A stretch of 64,000 nucleotides of DNA from Aureliella sp046290675 (lineage in GTDB: Bacteria; Planctomycetota; Planctomycetia; Pirellulales; Pirellulaceae), in assembly GCA_046290675.1 (NCBI GenBank), contig JBKAHA010000006.1, positions 1 through 64,000 of the forward strand. The letters run 5' to 3'. The notes below the pieces were generated by a model that saw only the letters and a list, made by a program, of their open reading frames with translations, did not search any database and was not told the DNA's origin. Below are positions 26,785 through 36,095 of the stretch, piece after piece. Numbering within the stretch: position 1 is the stretch's first letter; every line of letters begins with the position of its first letter. The position numbers and the translations under genes are program-made.

Positions 26785-27216
26785 CTAGCTGGTCTTGCTG
26801 CTGATGTCGTCTTCGTCACCAATCTTGCCGTTGGGCCCACCACTGGTGATTACGAAGTCAGCGCCATTGTTTTCGTATTCGTATTCGTTGCCCCATGGGT
26901 CTGGCTTGATGGGATCTTTACGGACCTGCATCCACTTGTTTGGGTCGGCCAAATCGGATGGCTGCTCATGAAGGTCATTCAGTTGCGTTGGGTACTGTCC
27001 AACTTCGAGCCGATATGCTTCGAGCGACTGTTTCAGTCCTGAGATGTCGGTCTTTGCAATCTTCTCAAATGCTCGGTCTTGGAATGTGCCCAAGTTGACA
27101 ACTGCGATCCCTGCAATTGCGGCTAGGATCACGAGAACTAACATGACTTCCAAAAGGGTGAACGCGGAGCGTCGTAGGCTCTTTCGCATCGGTCGTTGAC
27201 GTTTTAGGCTCTTCAT
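26785..27216 (-). CDS. gspG: Type II secretion major pseudopilin GspG
   Basis: The main pseudopilus subunit, 143 residues, normal length. The leader MKSLKRQRPMRKSLRRSA is followed by F-T-L-L-E-V-M-L-V-L-V, a prepilin site with Ala rather than Gly at -1. The C-terminal part has DPWGNEYEYENNG and SGGPNGKIGDEDDI, the typical GspG WG-Y and Asp-rich calcium loop. I choose ATG 27216 because AGGAGAG lies just upstream; ATG 27240 has no ribosome site. Confidence 0.95.
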   Translation of the reverse strand: MKSLKRQRPMRKSLRRSAFTLLEVMLVLVILAAIAGIAVVNLGTFQDRAFEKIAKTDISGLKQSLEAYRLEVGQYPTQLNDLHEQPSDLADPNKWMQVRKDPIKPDPWGNEYEYENNGADFVITSGGPNGKIGDEDDISSKTS

Positions 27217-27428
27217 TCGATTTCTCTCCTCAGAACTCATTGTGAGTGTAACTGTCTCTTGAATTTGTTTGCTTAGCAGCGGTAGGGCCCCGGCGTGGGT
27301 CCCATTTTCGGGATCCAGGTGTCGTTCGGCCAGAGTCTGCTGTTCTTGTCTGGAGGTAATTTATTTTCGCGGGTTGTCGACCTCGGTTGAAGGCCAATCC
27401 CGAGTATGTGGTCTGCTTCCTGAAAGTC

Positions 27429-28628
27429 TTAAACCGTACCCGCACTACTAAGTAGCGGTACCATGAGTGCAAGAACGATAAAAAACACGATCCCTGCCAT
27501 GATCAAGAGCATCATTGGTTCCAAAAGCCGCACTAACACATCCATACGTCGGAACGTAGTACGTTCCAGGCTGTCGGCAACTTGATTCATGACTTTGTCG
27601 AGCGTGTTGGACTCTTCCGCAACCGAGATCATTTCAACAACCTCATTGGGGAAGTGACCTGAAGCTGCGAGTGGCGTGGCGAGTTTCTCACCGGCCGTGA
27701 TGTTCTCACTCGCTTTTTGAATCGAAGTCGAGAGCAGATGGTTCCCGGCAGCTTCGCGGCTAATTTCTAAAGAACGCAAGATTGGCACGCCGTTTTGGAG
27801 CAGCGTACCGAATACGCGGCAGAAGCGAGCGACTGCCAAATTCAGGAAAATCTTGCCAAACAGTGGCACTTTGATCTTCACGTAATCCAAGGTGTGTTGG
27901 CCGCGCTCAGTCCTCAGGAACGCTCCCAAAGCGAAGAGGCCAATCACAGCTCCGCCCAACAGGAACATCCATGAGGTTTGCAGGAAGGCTGAAAAGCCGA
28001 GCAGCATGTCCGTCGCGGCCGGTAATTGGCCCTGTTTGCGTAAGTCCGCAAACAGGGGCTCAAATTTGGGCACGAAGAAAATGATCAGTACGGACACGAC
28101 AGCGGAGCCGACGCAGGCCAAAAAGATCGGATAAGCCAGAGCTCCGCCGGCACGACCCTTGAGATCTTCCTGTTGCTCTGTAAACGCGGCTACTCGTTCT
28201 AGCGAGTCCTCGAGAAACCCGCCTTCAGTACCAGCACGGACCATATTCACGGCCATGTTGTTGAAGGTCCGAGGGTACTTTGCCATCACCTCGGGCAGAG
28301 GTTCCCCATCTTCAACTTTGGTTTTGACTTCCTCGAGCACTGCCTTGAGTGCTGGCTTGCTCGCCTGTTGGCTCATGACGGTAAGAGCACGCAAAAGCGG
28401 AACGCCGCTGCGAAGCAAGGATGCAAGTTGGTTGTACGCATTGGCCATGACTTGGCCACTCATGCGTTTGCCACTCATCTTCGCGGTGTCACGAGCGACC
28501 GTGATCTCGACTGGCATGAGTGACATGCTGTCTAGCTGCGCAAGCACATCATGCTGGCTGTTGGCCGTCAGCGTCCCGGACTTTTTCTGCCCGGTCATGT
28601 CTCGTGCTGTGTAGGCGAATTCAGGCAT
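27429..28628 (-). CDS. gspF: Type II secretion inner-membrane platform protein GspF
   Basis: A 399-residue protein of the usual length. The N-terminal PEFAYTARDMTGQKKSGTL block is followed by two repeats of the GspF domain (LASLLRSGVPLLRALTVM and ARFCRVFGTLLQNGVPILRSL), each with the Gly-Val-Pro motif, and three membrane segments (near residues 165-185, 210-235 and 370-395). It anchors the assembly and contacts GspE, encoded 77 nt upstream. Confidence 0.96.
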   Translation of the reverse strand: MPEFAYTARDMTGQKKSGTLTANSQHDVLAQLDSMSLMPVEITVARDTAKMSGKRMSGQVMANAYNQLASLLRSGVPLLRALTVMSQQASKPALKAVLEEVKTKVEDGEPLPEVMAKYPRTFNNMAVNMVRAGTEGGFLEDSLERVAAFTEQQEDLKGRAGGALAYPIFLACVGSAVVSVLIIFFVPKFEPLFADLRKQGQLPAATDMLLGFSAFLQTSWMFLLGGAVIGLFALGAFLRTERGQHTLDYVKIKVPLFGKIFLNLAVARFCRVFGTLLQNGVPILRSLEISREAAGNHLLSTSIQKASENITAGEKLATPLAASGHFPNEVVEMISVAEESNTLDKVMNQVADSLERTTFRRMDVLVRLLEPMMLLIMAGIVFFIVLALMVPLLSSAGTV

Positions 28629-28705
28629 AGTGATGGTTGTCTTTGCGGTTCAAAAGACTTGCTAAGTCGCAAACAGTCGGGCGATCAACGCAATCCGTCG
28701 AGCGA

Positions 28706-30409
28706 TCAAGAAAGCGTGTCACTCTTGGTGACTCGCATCACTTCGTCAAGGCTGGTATTCCCTGCCAAGGCTTTCTCCCAGGCGTCCATCCGTAGCGTGT
28801 GCATGCCGGCCCGAAGAGCCGCTTGCTTGATGTCCCAAGTGCTGACACGCTCGTGCGCGAGTTCTTTGATCTCTTCGTTGGTCACGAGCAATTCGTAAAT
28901 CCCCATTCGACCGGAATACCCGACGTTGCGGCAAGTTCGGCATCCAACGCTGCGATACATTTTGCCTTCGAACCGTTCCCACGGGAAATCATTGGGAAGG
29001 TCTTCTTTGTGCGGTTCGTACGCTTCTTTACATTCGGGGCAGAGACGGCGAACAAGTCGTTGTGCCATGATGCCTTCGACGGTGCTTGATACCAGAAATG
29101 GCTCGATGCCCATGTCGACGATCCGCGTAAATGCTCCAGCGGCATCGTTCGTGTGCAAAGTACTGAACACCAAGTGACCGGTTAACGATGCCTGGATCGC
29201 ATTCTCGGCCGTCTCGTGGTCCCGGATTTCACCGACGAGTACAACGTCAGGGTCATGCCGAAGGATACTTCGCAATGAAGCGGCGAAGGTCAAGCCGATT
29301 TTCGAGTGGACTTGAATCTGATTGATGCCACTGAGCTGGTATTCGACTGGGTCTTCAGTCGTAATGATTTTGTTTTCAGGGCTGCGGATTTCAAGAAGCG
29401 AGCTGTACAGTGTTGTTGTTTTACCGGATCCCGTGGGGCCGGTCACCAAGACGATACCGTGCGGCAGTCGAATCAGCTTGCCGAAGAGGGCATGCGTCTT
29501 CGGGTCCATTCCCAGACCTTGAAGATCGAACTTCATCGAACCTTTGTCCAGAATACGCATGACGAGCCCTTCGCCATGGATCATAGGGATCACAGAAAGT
29601 CGAATGTCGATCTCGCGACCATGCACTTTCAGCTTGATACGACCATCTTGGGGAAGACGCTTCTCGGCGATATTGAGTTTCGCCATGATTTTCAAACGGC
29701 TGATGATCGCGGCCTGGAAACGGTTGATCTCAGGTGGTACGGGTTGTTCATGGAGGATGCCGTCAATCCGGTAACGAATGACAATGCCATCCGCCTGCGA
29801 TTCGATGTGAACGTCACTGGAACGAGAGTCGATCGCTTCCACTAGGATCTCGTTGACCAGTCGGATGACGGAGGCTTCTTGGACTTCTTCGCTGGCTTCG
29901 CTGCCGTCGAGATCTAGCTCTTCGAGGAGCTCGACCTCGCCTTCCTCTTCTCTTGCTGCAAGCAGGCCTTCCACGGTCTCGGACCCGACGCCGAGGTGCT
30001 TTTTCATCAGCCGGGCAATTTCGGCCTTCTCGGCGACGACAGGTACAATCGAAAGGCCCGTTGCAGAGCCGGCTTCATCCAAAGCGTAGACATCGAGCGG
30101 GTCACTCGTAGCTAGCGTCAACGAGCCATTTACCCTGCTGAGCGGGAATAGGTTATGACGGTAGATGAGCTTCTGCGGAAACGCTTTCACGACTTCCAGG
30201 TCGACTTCGGCACTACGGAGATCGACAAATTCCATGCCGAGCGCCTCGCCGAGAGCTTTCAACGCTTGCTCTTCTTCGACCATGCCCTGCCCAATCGCCG
30301 AGTTGATCAACTCAGCACCGCGGAGGGAGCTTGATCGCAGCGTCTGGAGCTGAGTCTGATCAAGGAGTCCGCTCTTGTGTAGGATCTCACCGGCTTCGAG
30401 CATAACCAT
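28706..30409 (-). CDS. gspE: Type II secretion ATPase GspE
   Basis: A hexameric ATPase that powers the pseudopilus. It has an N-terminal MshEN/GspE-N domain (EAGEILHKSGLLDQTQLQ) and a central RecA-like domain with VTGPTGSGKTTTLYS (Walker A), Asp box TTEDPVEYQL, Walker B PDVVLVGEIRDHETAENAIQASLTGHLVFSTLHTND (split over the region before the His box) and VRRLCPECKEAYEP...GCRTCRNVGYSGRMGIYE, the four-Cys zinc motif. I start at ATG 30409 (MVMLEAGE); ATG 30403 is equally possible, and an upstream ATG at 30475 adds residues unlike the family. The long gap to the gspD-like gene (378 bp) may hold a separate promoter. Confidence 0.96.
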   Translation of the reverse strand: MVMLEAGEILHKSGLLDQTQLQTLRSSSLRGAELINSAIGQGMVEEEQALKALGEALGMEFVDLRSAEVDLEVVKAFPQKLIYRHNLFPLSRVNGSLTLATSDPLDVYALDEAGSATGLSIVPVVAEKAEIARLMKKHLGVGSETVEGLLAAREEEGEVELLEELDLDGSEASEEVQEASVIRLVNEILVEAIDSRSSDVHIESQADGIVIRYRIDGILHEQPVPPEINRFQAAIISRLKIMAKLNIAEKRLPQDGRIKLKVHGREIDIRLSVIPMIHGEGLVMRILDKGSMKFDLQGLGMDPKTHALFGKLIRLPHGIVLVTGPTGSGKTTTLYSSLLEIRSPENKIITTEDPVEYQLSGINQIQVHSKIGLTFAASLRSILRHDPDVVLVGEIRDHETAENAIQASLTGHLVFSTLHTNDAAGAFTRIVDMGIEPFLVSSTVEGIMAQRLVRRLCPECKEAYEPHKEDLPNDFPWERFEGKMYRSVGCRTCRNVGYSGRMGIYELLVTNEEIKELAHERVSTWDIKQAALRAGMHTLRMDAWEKALAGNTSLDEVMRVTKSDTLS

Positions 30410-30787
30410 CGACAATAACCTCAGTGGGCTTACGGAGCATCGACCGCGCAGTTGCGAGCAACCTATCGGGTCCATTGATTTTTGGTGGGGAGTGCGGGTG
30501 CTTCGAATTCCGACAATTCACCGGGCAAGCTAAAGCGGGGCAGGATGTCGATCGAGCCCGGACTGACTTGGCAAGTGAGTTCGTTGCGGCTGGGGACGTA
30601 GCTTGGAAAAGCTGCTGTCTCCGGTGCACCCAGGTGGGAACCCCATTGTACTGTAAATATTTCGATTCACGAGAATGTGATTCTCATTCGAATCTCTCGT
30701 TAAACTCTGGCAAAAAAACTCGAACCCTGAGGTCGCCATCAGACGCCGCGAGTCTGGTACCAGCTTTGGCGTTGCTGTTGGCTTAAC
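30410..30787. other. Intergenic region between gspD-like gene and gspE
   Basis: 378 bp without a convincing gene, unusually long for the interior of this operon. It contains the inverted repeat at 30664-30694 described separately. It may carry an internal promoter or attenuator for gspE to gspM. Confidence 0.5.
30664..30694. repeat. Nested inverted repeat upstream of gspE
   Basis: GAGAAT-GTG-ATTCTC (30671-30685) is a perfect 6-bp inverted repeat, flanked by GATTC (30664-30668) and GAATC (30690-30694), which pair outside it. On the gspE strand no T-run follows, so it is not a normal terminator. It may be a dimeric regulator site or a transcript hairpin between gspD and gspE. Confidence 0.55.
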
Positions 30788-33700
30788 CTAGCCTCCACGG
30801 CCGCCACGGCCTCCGCCAGCAGCGCCGCCTCGGCCTCCTCCGCCAAACGGTGATCCGCCGCCTCGACCACCACCGGCGCCGCCAGTGGTTCCACCGCCAC
30901 GGCCGCCGAACCCACCGCCTCCGAAGCCTCCTCCACTGCGGATGCGCTCGAAAAAGGCTGCACGAGCGGCTTGACGCTGTGCGTCGCTAATCTGAGAGCC
31001 ACCTCCTGAGCTGGAGGAACTGGAGCTACCCGAGCTGCTTGAAGTCGATGCGTCTCTGCCGGTTACGTTCGTTTGAGCCTGAGGACCAAGAAGTCGAGTC
31101 ACGGAGTCGGCAAAGAGGTTCCCGCTAATGGCACCACCGAGCCGCGTCACCGCGATCTCCTCGGGGTCAGCCGCTCCAAACTGATCGATCTGCTTCACTA
31201 AGTTCCGGATCTCTTCAATCTGCTGAGGCTGAGCGATCACAATGAGCATGTTCGTATCTGGTTCAGCTGTGATCGAGATCTTGGGTTCCGCAATCTGGGT
31301 TTGAGTTGAACCTCCACGGCCCCCTCTGCTGCCACCGCGAAGCGCTTGGATCAAAGCAGCGGGATCAGGCTGGCCTCCGCGACCACCGCCGGCTGCACCT
31401 GAGCTGGCGCCTTGAATCCGGTCCCCATATAGCTCTTTGACGATCGTAACGACTTCGGACGCATCCTTGGTGATCACCTCGATCATGGCAACTTGACCGC
31501 GGGTCTCGATTTCAACGGGGCTTTCTACTTGGTCGATGATCTGCAGCAAGTCCTCGATGAGCATCATGTCCGACGGACTTGCCTTGATGATCAACGCGTT
31601 GAGTCTCGGGTCCGCGGTGATTGTGTAGTCACCGCTGGCGAGTCCTTCGCTGCTTCCGATCAGGTCGCCGGCTCCTCCGCCGCCACCCATCAGTGCCCCG
31701 AACATTCCACCCATGACACCGCTAGCCATATCGCCGAGAAGGCTTCCGCCACCGCCACCTGATCCGGCGGTTCCGCTGAGGATGGTTTCTAGGAGCTCCT
31801 TGGCTGCGTCGGCTTTGATGTTCTTGAGGTAAACGATGGCTGGTTCACCGCTTCCTGTTGGAACGGCTAGCATCTTCATCATCTCGTTGAACCGAGCGAG
31901 TGCTTCTTTGTCTTCACTGGTCACGATCAATCCGGTCGGGCCTTGCATGATGACGATGTCATCGTTGCTGATTGTTTCCGCTGAGTCGGAATCGGAGTCT
32001 GCGGCCGCTTCCTGGGGGAAGTTGACGTAATGCGCTGAACGAACAGCTCGGCTGGAGAAGTCGTCATTTTCTTCGGTGAGCGGTTCTTGGCGGTTCAACT
32101 TGCGGACTTCTTTTTCCGACTTGTTCGGCGCCATTGTTTTCTGCTTCAGACCCGAAGTTGGAGAGCCATCCGTTTTTAGGACTTTGATCCTGTTTCGGCC
32201 GCCAACCATCTGCCACATTTGCTGTGCTTGTTCTAGAGCACGCTCAGCTGCACGACCACTGAGCGGAATTTGTGAAATGCGGTCGCCCCACGGGTTTTGG
32301 CTGCGAGTGCTCTGCTCCAGGTTGGAGAGGAATTGCTTGATCTGTTCGACTTGCGTTGCTGAGCCTTTGATCCAGACCTGTTGCGCGAGAATGTCGCCGT
32401 CGATCACGGGCCCACCGTCCTCACCATCCGCCTCGTCAGTAAGGTTGAAGAACTTCTTGATGGCAGCGATCGCCAATTGGGTGTCCAGATTCTTGAGCTG
32501 GATGACTTCGAAGGCGCTGCCCTCCGACAGTAAGTTACCGAGTAGGCCTTCGATCATTTTGTGTTCGGACGGGCGTGCTTGTAGATACAGCTGCTTGGCC
32601 GCATCGTCCTTTGCCAATCGAACTTCGGGAATCCCAGCGAGCATCTGTGATGCCATCTCGTAGGCCAGCTGCATATCAATGCCGACGACCTTATGGCGGC
32701 GGATCTCAACGGTTTCTTCAACGCCGATTCCTTCCGCGTTCTCAGGCTTGACGTCCATCTGCAGGACTAGGTCCTTCAGCAACTGCACCTTTTCCGCTTG
32801 GCCCTTTGCAAAGATCTTGGTGCCAAACAACGTGGTCGAGATGCTGATCTCATCACTCGTGTTGACGTCATCCTCTAGACCCAAGAGAGGGCGTGCTGCG
32901 AGCAAAATCTCATCCGCAGTGATGTGATTCAAGGAGATCGTTTGGACCGTCGCACCGCGAGACGTGTTAGGGTCTTCTGCTCTTTCGATCATGTCTCGAA
33001 TAGCACGGACCTTGCGGGCGACATCCGTTACCATCAGGTCGCCCGTGGTTGGGAAGGCTGTCACCATGCCTTGAACGCTGAGCAACTGCTCCACGTCTTC
33101 CTTGAGTGATTCTGGATCGAGACGCTCTAACGCGAATGTGTGAGTCACTGGTTCATAGTCACCGCGTTTGTCCAGCTCGTCAGCGGTGACGACGTCCGCC
33201 ATTTCGCGGTAGAAAACGCCTCGCTCGAGTTCATCTGGAATGGATTCGAAGTTGAAGCATCTCAGGATTCGACCGCTACGGAACATCTGATAGCCAGTGC
33301 TCAGCATGGATCCATTGATGATGTCCATGGTTTCAGGAATGCTGTACGTCCGCGAGCGATCTCGGTAGGTAAACGTGCCGGGCGGCATGTCATCGGTCTG
33401 CAGCGAAAAGTCCGCTTGCTTGGAAAGCCACTTGATGACTTCGTCCCAAGGCGTGTCCTGGAAGCTGATTTGGAGCTGGATGTCTTCGAGCGCCATTTCG
33501 GCATTTTGGTCCGGAGAACCGGCCATGCCGATTCCGGTTGTGGCGATCGATTCTTTCCGCTCCGGCGGGGTTGGTTTCGCTGAGGGGGCTTCATCGATCA
33601 ACCCAGCCATTAAACGCCACATGTCGTACTGGCTATCGGAGATGTTGTTGCGGATGGATCGCTCGGCGTCTCGTCTGGTTTGCTGTTTTTCGCTGCGGCT

Positions 33701-34183
33701 AGCCGATTTGATTTTGTTCGCCCAGATGTCAACTTGCTCAGTCTGCCAGTCAGCGAGCGCGAGTGCTTTGGCCACTTCAGCATCCTGGAGCGAAAGCATT
33801 CCCAGCCACTCAACTCGATATTTGGTGAGCTTCTGCTGAGCTTCCTCGCCTAGCAGCCCGAACGCCAGTTTCTCTGATTCGACGCTGAACTGCTCCTTCA
33901 GCTTTGCACCTTCCTCTGGAGACGCAGACCGGAGTTGTCCGGCGAGACCAATTGCTTCGCCACGTCGCTTGCGAATCAGGTCACTGACCGCCTTCTTTTC
34001 TTCGTCGGAGAAGCCAAGGCTGTCGGCTACTTCAGGGTTCTGTATCTCCGCTAGGATCCCGAGGTAATCCTGGCTGTGGGCCGTAAGTGGGGCAGAAAGG
34101 AACGCTGAAAACGCGACGACAAGACCCAAGAGGGGCCGAGTCGGGGCAGCGAACGATCGAAGCGAAGAGCAAAAGAATGACAT
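30788..34183 (-). CDS. gspD: GspD-like protein with secretin N-domains but no visible pore domain
   Basis: An 1131-residue exported protein (signal peptide to about residue 38). A helical N-terminal region (about 40-200) is followed by an N0-like domain (LEDIQLQISFQDTPWDEVIKWLSKQADFSL) and several secretin N1/N2/N3-type repeats: VTHTFALERLDPESLKEDVEQLL, VQTISLNHITADEILLAARPLL, FEVIQLKNLDTQLAIAAIKKFF, AIVYLKNIKADAAKELLETIL, RGQVAMIEVITKDASEVVTIV. The conserved C-terminal secretin barrel (VPVLGDIP-type motif) is not seen. The protein ends in Ser and then GGGRGG-type repeats. As first gene of the type II operon it should hold the GspD position, but how it forms a channel is unclear. It may be a periplasmic vestibule, with the barrel in another protein. 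The symbol is by position and N-domain similarity. Confidence 0.75.
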   Translation of the reverse strand: MSFFCSSLRSFAAPTRPLLGLVVAFSAFLSAPLTAHSQDYLGILAEIQNPEVADSLGFSDEEKKAVSDLIRKRRGEAIGLAGQLRSASPEEGAKLKEQFSVESEKLAFGLLGEEAQQKLTKYRVEWLGMLSLQDAEVAKALALADWQTEQVDIWANKIKSASRSEKQQTRRDAERSIRNNISDSQYDMWRLMAGLIDEAPSAKPTPPERKESIATTGIGMAGSPDQNAEMALEDIQLQISFQDTPWDEVIKWLSKQADFSLQTDDMPPGTFTYRDRSRTYSIPETMDIINGSMLSTGYQMFRSGRILRCFNFESIPDELERGVFYREMADVVTADELDKRGDYEPVTHTFALERLDPESLKEDVEQLLSVQGMVTAFPTTGDLMVTDVARKVRAIRDMIERAEDPNTSRGATVQTISLNHITADEILLAARPLLGLEDDVNTSDEISISTTLFGTKIFAKGQAEKVQLLKDLVLQMDVKPENAEGIGVEETVEIRRHKVVGIDMQLAYEMASQMLAGIPEVRLAKDDAAKQLYLQARPSEHKMIEGLLGNLLSEGSAFEVIQLKNLDTQLAIAAIKKFFNLTDEADGEDGGPVIDGDILAQQVWIKGSATQVEQIKQFLSNLEQSTRSQNPWGDRISQIPLSGRAAERALEQAQQMWQMVGGRNRIKVLKTDGSPTSGLKQKTMAPNKSEKEVRKLNRQEPLTEENDDFSSRAVRSAHYVNFPQEAAADSDSDSAETISNDDIVIMQGPTGLIVTSEDKEALARFNEMMKMLAVPTGSGEPAIVYLKNIKADAAKELLETILSGTAGSGGGGGSLLGDMASGVMGGMFGALMGGGGGAGDLIGSSEGLASGDYTITADPRLNALIIKASPSDMMLIEDLLQIIDQVESPVEIETRGQVAMIEVITKDASEVVTIVKELYGDRIQGASSGAAGGGRGGQPDPAALIQALRGGSRGGRGGSTQTQIAEPKISITAEPDTNMLIVIAQPQQIEEIRNLVKQIDQFGAADPEEIAVTRLGGAISGNLFADSVTRLLGPQAQTNVTGRDASTSSSSGSSSSSSSGGGSQISDAQRQAARAAFFERIRSGGGFGGGGFGGRGGGTTGGAGGGRGGGSPFGGGGRGGAAGGGRGGRGG

Positions 34184-34586
34184 CTTGATTCTCGGAAAAG
34201 TCTTGGTGACGAGCGCCTGAAGTCTCAGGGTGTAGTCCTAATGAGATAAGCCAGCGATACTGGTTCAACCTCCAAATGGCGTGCTCGAGTTCTACTCTAG
34301 TTGGGGGGCGAAATTAGTCAGCTTGAACTTCGGAATAGCCAGCATTATTTGCGGCTGGACCAACGCTCAGCGTTCGAAATTAGTTTCCTGGGGTCGATTC
34401 TGCATGGTATTGGGCCGAATCCAGAATCGAGCCGGTAAATCTTACGGTGAGCAATTCAGCTGGTCTGGATCGCACGCCGCCGGCTCAATGCCACCTTGGA
34501 GTCAACGCGGAATCGCATTTCGGCTATGGTTGCGACGTATTCGGTTCATCTATTCGCTCCCGAGTCTTTGTCTGTAACCCATTGGA
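34184..34586. other. Divergent promoter region between the secretion operon and the ATP-grasp gene
   Basis: 403 bp. No gene, tRNA or repeat is convincing; short frames here overlap each other and lack ribosome sites. It must hold the promoter of the large minus-strand secretion operon and that of the plus-strand ATP-grasp gene. Confidence 0.5.
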
Positions 34587-35984
34587 ATGTCCGAAGTTTC
34601 GCAGTTTGACGACAATCCAACCCACTTCAGGAGACCAAACCAGGGGCCGCGAGAGGCCGCTCCGGTCCTGTGTGCCATTGGTTTCTCTTGCCGAGGTCTC
34701 GTCGAGGCCATTCACGCTGCGGGGTTTCCTGCCATGGCGATCGACCATTTTGGCGACCATGACCTCCGGCTCCACTGCCACGAGGCGCCAAGGGTGATTT
34801 CCTGGGAATTCGACCCGCTGGATCCGGACTCCAAGAGCTCGCGTACTTTCTGCACTCAGCTAAGAGCTGCCATTGGCGGACTCCCAAGCAACGCTTGCTT
34901 TGTTCTGGCCGGCGGAACGGAGAACCTAGGCGCCCTTTTCTCCGGCGTTTTTGATTCTCCAGACAGCCAAGCAAGGCGAGGCACGACGGCTTTGGCCCCA
35001 TCTGGCCAGCAAGTTGAACTTCTGCGGGATCCCGAAAATCTTGCTCTCTGGTGCGAAGATTTGGATGTTGGTTTCCCAAGCACCGTGAGTGTTGCGGACA
35101 AAGTTCACAACTTTGGCACCGATTTCGTGGGCGGAGGTGAACGCCGCTGGCTTCAAAAAACACGTTTTTCTGGCGGGGGGATCGGAGTTTTCGAGCTGAG
35201 TGCAGCATCGCTACCCACTCAATCCGGCGTCTACATCCAGCAGTATGTGCCCGGCGTCGTTTTAGGTGTGACATTCTGTCTCACGCCGCAAAATGCACCA
35301 ATCATGCTCGGCGCGACACGGGCTTTAACCTACGAAGATTGGCCGGGGCCGCTTCCCTTCATCTACCGCGGAACAGTCGGTCCCCTGGTCTTGGCTGAAA
35401 GGACTTGCGAGCAACTCAGCCGCCTGGCCAGCCGCATTCAGGAGAGGACAGGTCTCCGTGGCTGGTTGCAAATGGACATCGTGATGTCCCCAGACGGTCG
35501 GTTGTGGTTGTTGGAGATTAATCCACGGTGGACGGCTGGAATGGAGGTACTCGCGCGCAGCGGTACGAATCCCGTGCTGTCCCACTTAGCGGCATATGGG
35601 GTGACCCTTAATAGGGCGGGCGACGCGTTGGATGCGGCCACTCGCGAGCAACCCGGTGCCATGTCCGCCAAAGCAATTCTATATGCGGATCGCGACTACG
35701 ATCTAAGTGTGGACGATGTAAAGCGGCTGCAGGATCTGCGGCAGCAAAGCCCGAGTCGCTTCGCGGATATACCGTCAATTCATCAGATCGACGCATTGGC
35801 TGGGGTAATTCGAGTGCCGAGCGGACATCCGATATGTACGCTGCGTGCCGAGCGGCCGTGGGAGCCAATCGTGCCGACGGCATCCAATCCAGGCGGCGAT
35901 GCTGCGAGCTCAAGCAAGATCGACCGCGAGCTGCTGCAGCGATTGCAGGTTGCAAGAGAAAAGGCGTTGTCACTTTTGCAGTAA
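34587..35984 (+). CDS. ATP-grasp enzyme of unknown substrate
   Basis: A 465-residue cytoplasmic protein with an ATP-grasp fold. The N-terminal Rossmann-like part contains VLCAIGFSCRGLVEAIHAAGFPAMAIDHFGD. A Gly-rich nucleotide lid follows (RWLQKTRFSGGGIGVF), then YIQQYVPGVVLGVTFCL, and the metal-binding strand GWLQMDIVMSPDGRLWLLEINPRWTAGMEVLARSG with Asp and E-I-N-P-R. These enzymes form a carboxylate-amine or carboxylate-thiol bond through an acyl phosphate. Relatives occur beside tetrahydromethanopterin C1 genes in methylotrophs and planctomycetes, but no such gene is in this window, so the substrate stays open. It is a single-gene unit converging with ftsH. Confidence 0.8.
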   Translation: MSEVSQFDDNPTHFRRPNQGPREAAPVLCAIGFSCRGLVEAIHAAGFPAMAIDHFGDHDLRLHCHEAPRVISWEFDPLDPDSKSSRTFCTQLRAAIGGLPSNACFVLAGGTENLGALFSGVFDSPDSQARRGTTALAPSGQQVELLRDPENLALWCEDLDVGFPSTVSVADKVHNFGTDFVGGGERRWLQKTRFSGGGIGVFELSAASLPTQSGVYIQQYVPGVVLGVTFCLTPQNAPIMLGATRALTYEDWPGPLPFIYRGTVGPLVLAERTCEQLSRLASRIQERTGLRGWLQMDIVMSPDGRLWLLEINPRWTAGMEVLARSGTNPVLSHLAAYGVTLNRAGDALDAATREQPGAMSAKAILYADRDYDLSVDDVKRLQDLRQQSPSRFADIPSIHQIDALAGVIRVPSGHPICTLRAERPWEPIVPTASNPGGDAASSSKIDRELLQRLQVAREKALSLLQ

Positions 35985-35993
35985 CAACGCCTT
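35955..35993 (-). terminator. Hairpin between convergent ATP-grasp and ftsH genes
   Basis: AAGGCGTTGT (35961-35970) pairs perfectly with ACAACGCCTT (35984-35993) over 10 bp. On the minus strand the stem is followed by TTTTCTCTT, so it probably terminates ftsH, about 90 nt past its stop. The stem spans the stop codon of the ATP-grasp gene on the other strand. Confidence 0.7.
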
Positions 35994-36032
35994 AAGGAAT
36001 GTGAGGATCGCGAAACCCGAGGCGAGAACTAA

Positions 36033-36095
36033 GCCGGCGGCGAGATATTAGCCGGCGTCGAGATATTAGCCGGCGTCGAGATATTAGCCGGCGTC
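36033..36095. repeat. 18-bp tandem repeat at the 3' end of ftsH
   Basis: The plus-strand unit GCCGGCGTCGAGATATTA occurs at 36051-36068 and 36069-36086, with a one-base variant at 36033-36050 and a partial unit at 36087-36095. Read on the ftsH strand each unit holds an in-frame TAA, and the first one met (36086-36084) is the ftsH stop codon, so the gene ends in a row of spare stops. Each unit also holds the palindrome GCCGGC. Confidence 0.95.

Noticed and set aside
30671..30689. Fur-box reading of the inverted repeat
   Set aside because: Only about 11 of 19 positions match the consensus, and no iron gene is adjacent.
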